A stretch of DNA of 64,000 bases, from assembly GCA_023664955.1 (NCBI GenBank), contig JAMPEV010000001.1, forward strand, positions 1,086,780-1,150,779, read 5' to 3'. The notes below the pieces were generated by a model. The model was not told the DNA's origin. It saw only the letters and a list, made by a program, of their open reading frames with translations, and made no database searches. Both the position numbers and the translations under genes were made by a program. The DNA is from Duncaniella sp. GTDB taxonomy: Bacteria; Bacteroidota; Bacteroidia; Bacteroidales; Muribaculaceae. Below, in pieces: positions 45,426-54,407 of this stretch; the stretch's first letter is position 1; each line of letters starts with the position of its first letter.

Positions 45426-45456
45426 TTTGCCATTTCAAGAAAATATTATAACTTTG
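45426..45456 (+). promoter_or_regulatory. Promoter of metK
   Basis: TTTG (45426-45429), a 19-nt spacer and TAACTTTG (45449-45456) match the Bacteroidota consensus. Transcription should start near 45463, about 258 nt before the metK start. Confidence 0.8.
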
Positions 45457-45462
45457 CAGCGA

Positions 45463-45661
45463 AAATAGTGGACAAATTTGGCTGCTTGCAACCACTTCAA
45501 AAAATGCTAAAACTGCAACGGATTTCCCCTCCCCCTTCAGGATGAATCCGCCATGTCAAATACGACATTTTAGGCTTTTGAGAATTGTATGTATCGGACG
45601 ATACTTGCGCAATGTTGAAGCAGGCAACTTTTACGCTATTTGCCTCTTCGACATTTTTTTT
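45463..45661 (+). promoter_or_regulatory. metK leader with candidate riboswitch and intrinsic terminator
   Basis: Possible helices are: P1 CTAAAA (45507-45512) with TTTTAG (45568-45573), P2 CGGATT (45519-45524) with AATCCG (45545-45550), and P3 TGTC (45554-45557) with GACA (45564-45567). Together these make a three-way junction. GTATC-ggac-GATAC (45591-45604) is a further hairpin. The terminator is AATGTTGAAG-c-AGGCAA (45611-45627) with TTGCCT-CTTCGACATT (45640-45655), then eight T residues. TTGC (45486-45489) and CTTCAA (45495-45500) can instead pair with GCAA and TTGAAG of the terminator's 5' arm, which makes an antiterminator. No S-box (SAM-I) core was recognised. The ligand is unknown. 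Confidence 0.6.
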
Positions 45662-45720
45662 ATTTTGAACTACCTAAAAATAATGGACATCATAAAATGA
45701 ACAAGTATAAATCCGAAAAT

Positions 45721-47046
45721 ATGAAAACATATCTATTCACATCAGAATCGGTGTCAGAAGGACACCCCGACAAAGTGGCCGACCAAATTTCCGATGCAAT
45801 ATTGGATGAATTTCTTGCTCGTGACCCGTCCTCGAAGGTGGCATGCGAGACTCTCGTCACCACCGGGCAGGTAATCATAGCCGGTGAAGTAAAAAGCAAT
45901 GCCTATATCGACCTTATGGACGTGACACGCGAAGTGATTAAAAACATCGGTTACGACCGCAGCGAGTTGAAATTTGACGGCGAAGCTTGCGGAGTGTTCT
46001 CTGCTCTTCATGAGCAAAGTGCCGACATCAACCGCGGAGTTGAGCGCGAGGAAGCCGAAGCTCAAGGCGCAGGCGACCAGGGCATGATGTTTGGCTACGC
46101 TTGCGACGAGACTCCCTCCTTTATGCCCCTTACAGTTGAGATGTCACACAGACTGCTTCGTGAACTCGCAGCAATCAGGCGTGAAGGCAAAGATATGACC
46201 TACGAATTCGAAGGACATACCCGCACATATCTCCGTCCTGATTCGAAAAGCCAAGTAACAGTAGAATATAATGAAAACAATCGTCCCCTGAGTGTCGATA
46301 CAATCGTCATCTCTACTCAACACGACGAATTCATCACTCCCATCGACGACACCCCTGAAGCACAAGCAGCAGCCGACAAAGCCATGCAGCAGCGCATCTA
46401 TGACGACGTTAAAAACGTCCTAATTCCCCGCGTGAAAGCCCAGCTCCCAGCCGACGTGGCATCACTCATCGGCGATGACGTGAAATTGCTTGTGAATCCG
46501 ACAGGTAAATTCGTAATCGGAGGTCCTCACGGTGACACCGGCCTGACAGGTCGTAAAATCATCGTTGACACTTACGGGGGAAGAGGTGCACACGGTGGTG
46601 GTGCATTCTCAGGTAAAGACCCCTCAAAAGTGGACCGTTCAGCCGCATACGCCGCACGTCACATTGCCAAGAATCTTGTGGCAGCCGGCGTGGCTTCACA
46701 AGCGTTAGTTCAGGTAGCATACGCAATCGGTGAGGCACAACCGGTGAGCCTATGCATCGACACACGCGGCACAGCCAAGGTAAACATGACCGACACAGAA
46801 ATCGCCGATATTGTGAAAGGCATGGAGTGTTTTGACATGACACCTTACGCAATTGAAAAAAGATTTGGTCTACGCAACCCGATTTATCGCGAAACAGCTA
46901 CATACGGACATCTCGGACGCACCCCGATGACCGTCACAAAGCATTTCAAATCAAAGTACGAGCCTGAATTCAGCAAAACCGTAGAACTCTTCACATGGGA
47001 AAAACTCGATGCAGTACCCATCGTGAAAAAAGCCTTCGGACTTTAG
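45721..47046 (+). CDS. metK: S-adenosylmethionine synthetase
   Basis: This 441-residue enzyme makes SAM from methionine and ATP. It has [20 protein letters not shown] at the N-terminus, [12 protein letters not shown] (~118), the ATP loop [19 protein letters not shown] (~295), and [20 protein letters not shown]. It is longer than E. coli MetK (384), as is usual in Bacteroidota. The frame is open upstream to a TTG at 45640 and has an ATG at 45697. Those positions overlap or nearly overlap the terminator, so the ATG at 45721, giving [14 protein letters not shown], is preferred. Confidence 0.96.
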   Translation: MKTYLFTSESVSEGHPDKVADQISDAILDEFLARDPSSKVACETLVTTGQVIIAGEVKSNAYIDLMDVTREVIKNIGYDRSELKFDGEACGVFSALHEQSADINRGVEREEAEAQGAGDQGMMFGYACDETPSFMPLTVEMSHRLLRELAAIRREGKDMTYEFEGHTRTYLRPDSKSQVTVEYNENNRPLSVDTIVISTQHDEFITPIDDTPEAQAAADKAMQQRIYDDVKNVLIPRVKAQLPADVASLIGDDVKLLVNPTGKFVIGGPHGDTGLTGRKIIVDTYGGRGAHGGGAFSGKDPSKVDRSAAYAARHIAKNLVAAGVASQALVQVAYAIGEAQPVSLCIDTRGTAKVNMTDTEIADIVKGMECFDMTPYAIEKRFGLRNPIYRETATYGHLGRTPMTVTKHFKSKYEPEFSKTVELFTWEKLDAVPIVKKAFGL

Positions 47047-47072
47047 TGAACTTCAAAAAATATCCATAATAA

Positions 47073-47109
47073 AATTGACACTATCGCACCCTTACCGATA
47101 GTGTCAATT
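47073..47109. terminator. Bidirectional terminator between metK and upp
   Basis: AATTGACACTATCG (47073-47086) pairs perfectly over 14 bp with CGATAGTGTCAATT (47096-47109). The two genes converge here. Confidence 0.85.
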
Positions 47110-47130
47110 GTTATCTTTACATCCAATATC

Positions 47131-47784
47131 TTATTCTTTCACACCGTAGGCAAGGTCTCCGGCATCACCCAGACCCGGCACAATATAGGAGTGGGAGTTA
47201 ATCTCCTTATCTATCGCACCTACCCAAATACTTGTCTTATCGGCCGGGAACGTGTCACGTATATAATCAACTGCAACCTGTGAAGCGATTATAGAGGCAA
47301 CATGAACATGTGTAGGATTACCCTTTGTCAGCAATGCTCGATAGCACAAATCCATCGACGAACCGGTGGCAAGCATCGGGTCAGCTATTACAAGCGTCTT
47401 CCCGTCAATCTTCGGAGACGCAATGTACTCAATGAACACGTCGAAATTCTCCTTCTCGCGGTATTTTCGATAAGCCGATACAAATGCGTTTTGCGCATGG
47501 TCGAAATAATCCAGGAATCCTTTATGGAAAGGTATACCGGCGCGGAAAATAGTTGCAAGCACTACTTCTTCACTCAGCACATCACACTCGGCCACGTCAA
47601 GCGGAGTCAGGATTTTTTTCTTGGAATAGCGCATACGTTTTGACATCTCATAGGCCATTATCTCCCCGATACGTTCGAGGTTACGGCGGAAACGCAGCAT
47701 ATCCTTCTGGACCTCCACATTACGAAGTTCCGACATATATTGGCTCACCAGCGACGGGGTGTCGGCAAAATTGATTACTTCCAT
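47131..47784 (-). CDS. upp: Uracil phosphoribosyltransferase
   Basis: This 217-residue pyrimidine salvage enzyme makes UMP from uracil and PRPP. The PRPP loop VIADPMLATGSSMDLCYRAL (~135), LVTDVAECDVLSEEVV-like DVAECDVLSEEVVLATIFRAG, and the C-terminal uracil-binding GLGDAGDLAYGVKE are present. It is the last gene of a minus-strand run, 63 bp after the radical SAM gene. Confidence 0.93.
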   Translation of the reverse strand: MEVINFADTPSLVSQYMSELRNVEVQKDMLRFRRNLERIGEIMAYEMSKRMRYSKKKILTPLDVAECDVLSEEVVLATIFRAGIPFHKGFLDYFDHAQNAFVSAYRKYREKENFDVFIEYIASPKIDGKTLVIADPMLATGSSMDLCYRALLTKGNPTHVHVASIIASQVAVDYIRDTFPADKTSIWVGAIDKEINSHSYIVPGLGDAGDLAYGVKE

Positions 47785-47847
47785 GATATTTCTTTAAAAT
47801 TGTTTATGATTATTCTTGATGATAAAAACCGGAATCTGGATTCTACT

Positions 47848-48744
47848 TTAATTCATCCGATTTTGGCTCAATGCCAGTTTATTATTCAACAATTGTGAGA
47901 ACTGATAGTTTTTCAAATTCCATCGAGGGTGAATCAGCAGTTCAGGCGGTGACTGCGAGACAAATCTCTCTATTGCTATATCTTTCCGCAGCCGAGCTAT
48001 TATTTTCACACATAGTTCAGCATACTCGTCAGATGTGAAACGTGGTATATCATAGAGTCCCGAAGCCACATCCCAAGCCATTTTAGTTCCGCGTATTAGC
48101 TGAAGCTGATGGACTTTTAACGTGTCGATTGGCAATTTGTTAACCTCATCGATAGTTGAAAGCATCATATCCTCAGTTTCTCCGGGGAGTCCCATGATAA
48201 GATGAAGCCCGCAAGGTATACCGACTGCATGAGTCCTGTTTACTGCATCAACCGTGTCTTGCCAAGTGTGGCAACGGTTGATGAGCTCCAATGTGGGATT
48301 GTGGGAGGTTTCCGCACCGTATTCCACCATCACCCACGGAAGCTCCATGAGACGGTCGAGTAGCGTATCGGGCATACAGTCGGGACGCGTCCCGATAATC
48401 ACACCATCGACACCCCCCACCGTAAGAGCCTCTGAGTATAGCTTCATCAGACGATCAAGATCCTCGTCATATGTATTGGTATATGTCTGGAAATATGCGA
48501 GGTAACGCATATCGGGATATTTACTATGAAAAAATTCTTTCCCATATTCCAATTGCTCAGTGACACTCAGCGATGTGGCGCAATATTGAGGATTGAATGA
48601 CTGATTATTGCAATATGTGCACCCCCCCACCCCTTTCGTGCCGTCACGATTTGGGCAAGTAAAACCGGCATTGACAGTGAGTTTTTGCATCTTACACTGA
48701 AAATGTGCGCCAAGGAAATCCGCAAAATCTCTATAATATATCAT
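47848..48744 (-). CDS. TIGR01212-type radical SAM protein (YhcC-like)
   Basis: This 298-residue protein has the cluster region FTCPNRDGTKGVGGCTYCNN (~28-47), whose Cys residues bind the [4Fe-4S] of a radical SAM enzyme. It continues with AYFQTYTNTYDEDLDRLMKLY and GTRPDCMPDTLLDRL, characteristic of this family (E. coli YhcC), and GLHLIMGLPGETEDMML. The substrate is unknown. It lies 40 bp downstream of aroC on the same strand. Confidence 0.88.
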   Translation of the reverse strand: MIYYRDFADFLGAHFQCKMQKLTVNAGFTCPNRDGTKGVGGCTYCNNQSFNPQYCATSLSVTEQLEYGKEFFHSKYPDMRYLAYFQTYTNTYDEDLDRLMKLYSEALTVGGVDGVIIGTRPDCMPDTLLDRLMELPWVMVEYGAETSHNPTLELINRCHTWQDTVDAVNRTHAVGIPCGLHLIMGLPGETEDMMLSTIDEVNKLPIDTLKVHQLQLIRGTKMAWDVASGLYDIPRFTSDEYAELCVKIIARLRKDIAIERFVSQSPPELLIHPRWNLKNYQFSQLLNNKLALSQNRMN

Positions 48745-48784
48745 CAGCTCGCCCCTAAGAGATGAAAAAATGACACACCGTCAC

Positions 48785-49858
48785 TCAAATTTTTGACGCA
48801 CGGTTAAGAAGCAGAGCATCGAGAATCACAATCGCAGCCATAGCCTCAACGATAGGTACTGCACGAGGCACGACACAAGGGTCATGGCGACCCTTCGCTT
48901 TGATTACCACTTCTCGTCCATCAGCATCGATTGACGCCACATCCTGCATGAGAGTCGCAACGGGTTTGAACGCCACCCGGAAGTAAATATCCTCACCATT
49001 TGAAATTCCCCCTTGAATACCTCCGGAATTGTTGACTAATGCGTGAATTACGCCATTATCGTTCACATAACGGTCAATCACCTGACTGCCGCGCTTTTCC
49101 ACTCCGCGGAATCCCATTCCATATTCGAAGCCTTTTGACGCGTTAATGCTCATCATCGCATCGGCAAGCCGGGCATTTAGCCGTCCAAACACCGGGTCGC
49201 CCAATCCTACCGGAACTCCTCTCACTACACATGTCACCACACCTCCGATGGTGTCGCCCTCGGCCTTGACTTCACGAATCAATTGCTCCATCTCTGCCGC
49301 TTTCGCTTGATCGGGACATCTTACCGGGTTGGATTCAATATTGCTGAAATCAAGAGATGCATAATCATCATTCACAATTATCGAACCGACTTGTGAGGTA
49401 TAGGCGGTGATAGATATACCAAATTGCTCGAGTGCCTGGCGTGCAAATGCTCCAGCCACGACCCGCGTGGCGGTCTCACGGGCACTTGATCTTCCGCCGC
49501 CGCGATGGTCACGAAAACCATACTTCATGGTGTATGTATAATCGGCATGGGAAGGGCGAAAGGCTGACTTTAACTGGTCGTAATCGTTGGAATGTTGGTT
49601 TTCATTACGAATTATGAATCCAATAGGAGTGCCAGTGGTGACACCGTCCATGAGCCCCGAGAGCACTTCCACAGTGTCACTCTCCTTGCGGGAAGTGGTG
49701 ATAGCTGACTGTCCCGGACGGCGGCGGTCAAGTTCATGCTGTACCATTTCAAGGTCAATGGTCACGCCTGCCGGCATACCATCGATAACACCGCCAATGG
49801 CAGCTCCATGCGATTCGCCAAACCCTGTAAATGAGAATATTTTTCCTATTGTATTCAT
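48785..49858 (-). CDS. aroC: Chorismate synthase
   Basis: This 357-residue FMN-dependent enzyme makes chorismate from EPSP, the last shikimate-pathway step. Signatures are [18 protein letters not shown] (9-26), [20 protein letters not shown] (~40), [19 protein letters not shown] (~122) and [19 protein letters not shown] near the end. The frame is open upstream to 49912, but the ATG at 49858 gives the family start [18 protein letters not shown]. It lies 4 bp after ybaK. Confidence 0.96.
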   Translation of the reverse strand: MNTIGKIFSFTGFGESHGAAIGGVIDGMPAGVTIDLEMVQHELDRRRPGQSAITTSRKESDTVEVLSGLMDGVTTGTPIGFIIRNENQHSNDYDQLKSAFRPSHADYTYTMKYGFRDHRGGGRSSARETATRVVAGAFARQALEQFGISITAYTSQVGSIIVNDDYASLDFSNIESNPVRCPDQAKAAEMEQLIREVKAEGDTIGGVVTCVVRGVPVGLGDPVFGRLNARLADAMMSINASKGFEYGMGFRGVEKRGSQVIDRYVNDNGVIHALVNNSGGIQGGISNGEDIYFRVAFKPVATLMQDVASIDADGREVVIKAKGRHDPCVVPRAVPIVEAMAAIVILDALLLNRASKI

Positions 49859-49862
49859 AATC

Positions 49863-50351
49863 CTATTCTTTAGCCACTGCGACATCTGCCACAGAAGCCT
49901 TGCAAAATTCAATTAAATCAGCAGGAGCAATCTTGAACTGGAGCCCTCTTTGACCTGCCGATACATAAATAATGTTGAAATTCACAGCTGTGCTATGAAA
50001 GAATGTAGGAAAAGGCTTTTTCATTCCTACCGGTGAGCATCCGCCACGGATATAGCCCGTCAGAGGGAGCAATTCCTTCATCGGAATCATTTCTGCTTTC
50101 TTAGCACCGGCCGCTTTCGCAGCCTTTTTGAGATCGACCTCCATGTTCCCGGGTATCACACACACGAAAAAGCCAGATTTTTCGCCGTGCAGCACGAGGG
50201 TTTTGAACACTGCGTTTATATCCTCGCCGAGTTCCTCAGCCACATGTTCAGCTGCCAAATTGTCAGGATCAACATTATACGGGACAAGCTCATACTTCAC
50301 CTTCGCCCGGTCAAGTAACCTCGCCGCATTAGTCTTAGTCACCTTTTCCAT
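49863..50351 (-). CDS. ybaK: Cys-tRNA(Pro)/Cys-tRNA(Cys) deacylase YbaK
   Basis: This 162-residue trans-editing enzyme of the YbaK/EbsC family hydrolyses misacylated tRNA. It shows [19 protein letters not shown] with the catalytic Lys (FKT) and [20 protein letters not shown]. Also visible are [18 protein letters not shown] and [25 protein letters not shown] core strands ending in IAPADLIEF. The length is standard. A four-copy 22-bp tandem repeat lies immediately upstream of its ATG. Confidence 0.93.
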   Translation of the reverse strand: MEKVTKTNAARLLDRAKVKYELVPYNVDPDNLAAEHVAEELGEDINAVFKTLVLHGEKSGFFVCVIPGNMEVDLKKAAKAAGAKKAEMIPMKELLPLTGYIRGGCSPVGMKKPFPTFFHSTAVNFNIIYVSAGQRGLQFKIAPADLIEFCKASVADVAVAKE

Positions 50352-50358
50352 TTTCCTT

Positions 50359-50445
50359 GAAGATTTTTTATAAGAGCAATGAAGATTTGTTATAAGAGAA
50401 AGAAGATTTGTTATTAAAGCAATGAAGATTTGTTATGAGAGCAAT
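50359..50445. repeat. Four-copy 22-bp tandem repeat
   Basis: Units are 50359-50380, 50381-50401 (21 bp), 50402-50423 and 50424-50445. Each begins GAAGATTT and typically ends GAGCAAT or AAGCAAT, with a central GTTATAAGA-like part, and copies differ at only a few positions. The array fills the gap between the SGNH gene's stop and the ybaK ATG, 7 bp away. Confidence 0.9.
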
Positions 50446-50448
50446 CGT

Positions 50449-51132
50449 CTACTGTTTTATGGCCTTAGCAATTTGATTTGCTATTTCCTTCATACCTTCC
50501 TGATTGGGATGACCGGCTTGCTTTTTAATGCCGGTAAGTTCGATGCAAGGCACCGAATAGTCAGCGCAGGCTTTGAGAATCATCTCACGTATTTCTCCAT
50601 TGATTTCATCATTGAGTATGAAGTACACCTTAGACTCAGGATATAGTGCGCCGAGCTGTTGAAGCATATACTCCATAGCGGGCTGGAAAGTGTAGAGCGC
50701 ATGAGGTTCGGGATTCTTGGCCGTCTCAGGTGTCAGTGCAACCTTAGCCCAAAAATCATTAGTCGCACCAAACACAAGGATTATATCAGGATTACCGAGA
50801 TCTGACATGCGGGTGATAAATGAACGTTTACTATAATCATCGCCATGATAACCACGGTGACAGATAGTTGATCCGGAATAAGAGTTATTCTGCTCAAGTT
50901 TGTAGCCGGTCTGGTCGAGGAAAAGCTTCCACCATGTCTGTTCGGGTACGGCCACATCAGTGCGATCAGGATTCATTTTCTGTAAATACCAGCTCACATT
51001 GGTTGCCGGCTCAACGCAGCCCTCAAAAGTAGAATACGAGTCACCCAAAATTGACACTTTTTTGTCACCTACAGCATATGCGCCACCAATAACGCACAGC
51101 ATTAATGTGATTGATAGTAGAAATCTTTTCAT
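50449..51132 (-). CDS. Secreted SGNH/GDSL-type hydrolase
   Basis: This 227-residue protein has a signal peptide (MKRFLLSITLMLCVIGGAYA) and block I ILGDSYSTFEG with the nucleophile Ser. Block II-like YSGSTICHRG, block III VFGATNDFWAK and block V near HPNQEGMKEIANQI supply the catalytic His. It is an esterase or acetyl-hydrolase acting outside the cytosol, and the substrate is unknown. The open frame begins at 51177, but the ATG at 51132 starts the signal peptide. Confidence 0.88.
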   Translation of the reverse strand: MKRFLLSITLMLCVIGGAYAVGDKKVSILGDSYSTFEGCVEPATNVSWYLQKMNPDRTDVAVPEQTWWKLFLDQTGYKLEQNNSYSGSTICHRGYHGDDYSKRSFITRMSDLGNPDIILVFGATNDFWAKVALTPETAKNPEPHALYTFQPAMEYMLQQLGALYPESKVYFILNDEINGEIREMILKACADYSVPCIELTGIKKQAGHPNQEGMKEIANQIAKAIKQ

Positions 51133-51201
51133 GATTAGAGTTTTTGTGATGTGTAGATCCGTAACGTCAACTGACATTTCCGGTAATACCGTTTAAGACC
51201 T

Positions 51202-51209
51202 CAAAGGTA
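51202..51209 (-). promoter_or_regulatory. Candidate -7 element for the SGNH-ybaK-aroC run
   Basis: TACCTTTG on the minus strand lies 69 nt before the SGNH ATG. A TTTG upstream lies 27 nt away, which is too far for the standard spacing. Confidence 0.45.
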
Positions 51210-51263
51210 CATAAAAATCATAATTTTTCATACCGCCAAAGTTAAAATATGAGTGTTTTTCAC

Positions 51264-51271
51264 TACTTTTG
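51264..51271 (+). promoter_or_regulatory. Candidate -7 element for fkp
   Basis: TACTTTTG followed by CG fits the -7 consensus and lies 26 nt before the fkp ATG. The -33 element is unclear. Confidence 0.5.
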
Positions 51272-51297
51272 CGACATTAAGAGATTAATTCACGACC

Positions 51298-54027
51298 ATG
51301 ATAAAGAAATTACTGTCACTTCCACCCAACCTTGTAGGTTCATTCCACAAGATTACCAACCACTCCTGCGATGAATATTTCTGCACCAATGACCCCCTTG
51401 GTAAACGGCTCGGGAGCGGCGGTGGCACCACGTGGTTGCTCGAAGAGTGTCATAAAGCATGGTCGCCCTACACATGTTTTAGCGAATGGTTAGGGCAGGA
51501 AAAACGCATTCTCCTCCACGCCGGGGGTCAAAGCCGCCGCTTGCCGGCTTATGCTCCGTCAGGAAAGATTCTCACCCCTATTCCGATATTCCGTTGGGAA
51601 CGTGGTCAGAAGCTAAGCCAGACGCTCCTCGACCTGCAACTGCCGCTGTACGAACGGATAATGGAAAAGATGCCCGAAGGGATGAACACGATGGTGGTGA
51701 GCGGCGATGTCTACATTCGCGCTGCCGCCGAACTGCCTCCTATCCCTGAAGCCGACGTGGTGTGTTACGGGATATGGCTCGATGCTTCAATTGCCAAAAA
51801 TCATGGCGTATACTACAGTCTGCGCGAAACGCCTACGGTGCTCGATAAAATGCTTCAAAAGCCATCTGTAGAACAGCTCAACCGGCTCTCACAATCAGGC
51901 TATTACCTAACCGACATAGGAGTGTGGATACTCAGCGACCGGGCCGTAGAACTACTCCGTAAGAAATCAAAAACCGACGGTAAATTCCATGAATATGACC
52001 TCTACTCTGAGTTTGGGCGCGCATTAGGGACTCATCCGGAACTCCCCGACGAAGAATTGGCCTCGCTTTCCGTGGCGATTGTGCCGCTTCCCGAAGGCGA
52101 ATTTTATCATTTTGGAACAAGCCGGGAGATGATTTCCTCTACCTTAAAAATACAGAATTTAGTCAACGACCAGCGACGCATAATGCACCGTGACCGAAAG
52201 CCGCATCCATCGATTTTCGTGCAAAATGCAGTGTTCGCCACCCCATTCACACCGTCTAATACCAACGTGTGGGTCGAAAACAGCTTCATCGGTAACAAAT
52301 GGAAATTCTCAACCGATCATATCATTACAGGAGTACCCGAGAATGACTGGGATATTAATCTCGCTCCCGGACAATGCATCGATATAGTGCCGGTAGGCGA
52401 TGATGATTATGCGGTGAGAGTGTATCACATTGATGACAAATTCGCCGGTGCAGAGCAACAACGGCCTCGATTCCCTATAGTCAAGGATGTTGATGGAATG
52501 GGAGAAGTGATCAAGGATATGCTCGATGGGCAATTCCATCCGAAAGAATATAAGCTAATAAGTTCGGAAAAGATTTCCGACACGGCTAATCTACAACGTC
52601 TAATCGCACAGCGTAGAGAATTCCGCAAAGTTAACTGGGCCGGTTTAGCAAAGAATTACCGGCATAGCGTATTTTATCAGCTCGACCTCAACGACGCTGC
52701 TAAAGAATTCGCCAAATATAACATTGCACTTCCTGAGAAACTTCCTGAAACAGCACCAATTATGACACGAGTTCATGATTCGATGTTTCGTGCTGAAGTA
52801 GAACGTCTCACCGGTGTCGACCCGAAGAAAAATGAAGCCGAAGCATTCTCGCTTCTAAAAGAGAGCGTGGCAGGCACTCTTCATGGGATGAAGCAAATTC
52901 CTAAACGTGCCGTATGTGCCGACCAAATTGTGTGGAGTCGTTCGCCGGTGCGCATCGACATCGCCGGGGGCTGGACCGATACTCCCCCATTCTGCTTGAT
53001 GGAAGGTGGATATGTGATAAATCTCGCCATTGAGCTTAATGGTCAACCGCCATTGCAGACCTATATCCGCCCATGTCCGAATCCCCATATTATATGTAGA
53101 AGTATCGACTTAGGAGCAGAGGAAAAGATTGAGACTTTTGAACAGCTACTCGACTTCAGGAAAGTGGGTAGTCCATTCTCCATCCCCAAAGCCGCACTCG
53201 CACTCGCCGGCTTTCATCCCAAATTCTGTTCCATCACTTATCCATCACTCAAAAGCCAACTCACGGAATTAGGCGGCGGGCTGGAAATCACCCTCTTCTC
53301 TGCTATCCCCGCAGGGAGTGGGCTCGGCACAAGTAGTATATTGGCTGCCACCGTGTTAGGAGCGATTAGCGATTTTTGCTCGCTGGCATGGGATAAAAAT
53401 GAGATTTGCCGTCGCACATTAGTTCTTGAGCAGCTACTAACCACAGGCGGCGGTTGGCAGGATCAGTTGGGCGGTGTATTGGGCGGTGTGAAACTTCTCC
53501 AGACTTCAGCAGGGATAGACCAGACACCTAATGTGAGATGGCTTCCCGACACCCTCTTTACCGATCCTGAGTATGCATCATGCCACTTACTTTACTATAC
53601 GGGAATTACGCGCACTGCCAAGGACATACTTGCTGAAATAGTGCGGAGAATGTTTCTTAATGATGGCGACCAAATCCGACTGCTTCGTGAAATGAAACTT
53701 CACACCATGGAAATGTATGATGCAATCCAGCGTCAGGAATTCCAACGAATGGGTAAGCTTGTGCGTAAAACGTGGCAACAAAATAAAGCACTCGATTCGG
53801 GGACTAATCCCATAGAAGTCGACGCCATAACAAAGCTCATCGATGACCTGTGTCTGGGATACAAACTCCCTGGGGCAGGCGGTGGAGGTTATCTATATAT
53901 GATAGCAAAAGACCCGCAGGCGGCTGCACGGGTTAAACAAATCCTACAGTCATCAAGCCTTAACCCGAATGCGAGAATGGTGGACATGACACTCAGTCGC
54001 ACCGGGCTGCACGTCACCCGCAGTTAG
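51298..54027 (+). CDS. fkp: Bifunctional L-fucokinase/GDP-L-fucose pyrophosphorylase
   Basis: This 909-residue cytosolic enzyme salvages free L-fucose, first to fucose-1-phosphate and then to GDP-fucose for capsule and surface glycoproteins. The N-terminal pyrophosphorylase half has GSGGGTTWLLEECH (~40) and HAGGQSRRLPAYAPSGKIL (~72), plus VVSGDVYIR. The C-terminal GHMP kinase half has SPVRIDIAGGWTDTPP (~548), the ATP loop IPAGSGLGTSS (~668) and KLPGAGGGGYLYM. It is about 40 residues shorter than the B. fragilis enzyme (949, from memory), apparently in the region joining the two halves (~375-420). fucO is nearby on the opposite strand. Confidence 0.95.
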   Translation: MIKKLLSLPPNLVGSFHKITNHSCDEYFCTNDPLGKRLGSGGGTTWLLEECHKAWSPYTCFSEWLGQEKRILLHAGGQSRRLPAYAPSGKILTPIPIFRWERGQKLSQTLLDLQLPLYERIMEKMPEGMNTMVVSGDVYIRAAAELPPIPEADVVCYGIWLDASIAKNHGVYYSLRETPTVLDKMLQKPSVEQLNRLSQSGYYLTDIGVWILSDRAVELLRKKSKTDGKFHEYDLYSEFGRALGTHPELPDEELASLSVAIVPLPEGEFYHFGTSREMISSTLKIQNLVNDQRRIMHRDRKPHPSIFVQNAVFATPFTPSNTNVWVENSFIGNKWKFSTDHIITGVPENDWDINLAPGQCIDIVPVGDDDYAVRVYHIDDKFAGAEQQRPRFPIVKDVDGMGEVIKDMLDGQFHPKEYKLISSEKISDTANLQRLIAQRREFRKVNWAGLAKNYRHSVFYQLDLNDAAKEFAKYNIALPEKLPETAPIMTRVHDSMFRAEVERLTGVDPKKNEAEAFSLLKESVAGTLHGMKQIPKRAVCADQIVWSRSPVRIDIAGGWTDTPPFCLMEGGYVINLAIELNGQPPLQTYIRPCPNPHIICRSIDLGAEEKIETFEQLLDFRKVGSPFSIPKAALALAGFHPKFCSITYPSLKSQLTELGGGLEITLFSAIPAGSGLGTSSILAATVLGAISDFCSLAWDKNEICRRTLVLEQLLTTGGGWQDQLGGVLGGVKLLQTSAGIDQTPNVRWLPDTLFTDPEYASCHLLYYTGITRTAKDILAEIVRRMFLNDGDQIRLLREMKLHTMEMYDAIQRQEFQRMGKLVRKTWQQNKALDSGTNPIEVDAITKLIDDLCLGYKLPGAGGGGYLYMIAKDPQAAARVKQILQSSSLNPNARMVDMTLSRTGLHVTRS

Positions 54028-54057
54028 AGGTTGTAACGAGATTGGATTGGCATCTGG

Positions 54058-54306
54058 CTAATCCTCTTCAATCAGGCTCAAAGCGGTGGCCAGTTGGTCA
54101 GGACAAGAAGTCCCCTTCACACCACAATTGATGCCACGCAGACGGCTCACCACCTCTTCTTTTTTCATACCTTTCACCAAAGCACAGATGCCCTGAAGGT
54201 TGCCATTGCAACCGCCTGTGAATGACACATCCTTAATCACACCATTTTCCACTTCAAATTCTATCATGCGGGAACAGGTGCCCATAGGACTGTATTGATA
54301 TTTCAT
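54058..54306 (-). CDS. TSCPD domain protein (TIGR03905 family)
   Basis: This 82-residue protein carries four conserved Cys (GTCSRM, TGGCNGN, GINCGVKG and the family motif TSCPDQLA). Complete small proteins of this family are common in Bacteroidota and Clostridia. The TSCPD unit also ends some ribonucleotide reductases, where it may bind metal, but the role of the free protein is unknown. Its 3' end faces the end of fkp at a 30-bp gap. Confidence 0.9.
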   Translation of the reverse strand: MKYQYSPMGTCSRMIEFEVENGVIKDVSFTGGCNGNLQGICALVKGMKKEEVVSRLRGINCGVKGTSCPDQLATALSLIEED

Positions 54307-54332
54307 GAGTAGTATGTTATCTATTATACGTC

Positions 54333-54359
54333 ACCCCGGAAACCTGACGATTCCGGGGT
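54333..54359. terminator. GC-rich hairpin between fucO and the TSCPD gene
   Basis: ACCCCGGAA (54333-54341) pairs perfectly with TTCCGGGGT (54351-54359). It lies after the fucO stop and before the TSCPD ATG, both on the minus strand. There is no T-run, so it may be a weak terminator or a 3'-end stabiliser. Confidence 0.45.
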
Positions 54360-54407
54360 AGACGATGATGGTTTATAATCTTTTAGTAATTATTTACTTG
54401 AGAGATA

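Noticed and set aside
45301..45495. 64-codon minus-strand frame over the GAGGAA repeat
   Set aside because: Its sequence is just the translated tandem repeat plus the metK promoter region.
50359..50445. CRISPR array
   Set aside because: The four 22-bp units are contiguous with no spacers and no cas genes are near.
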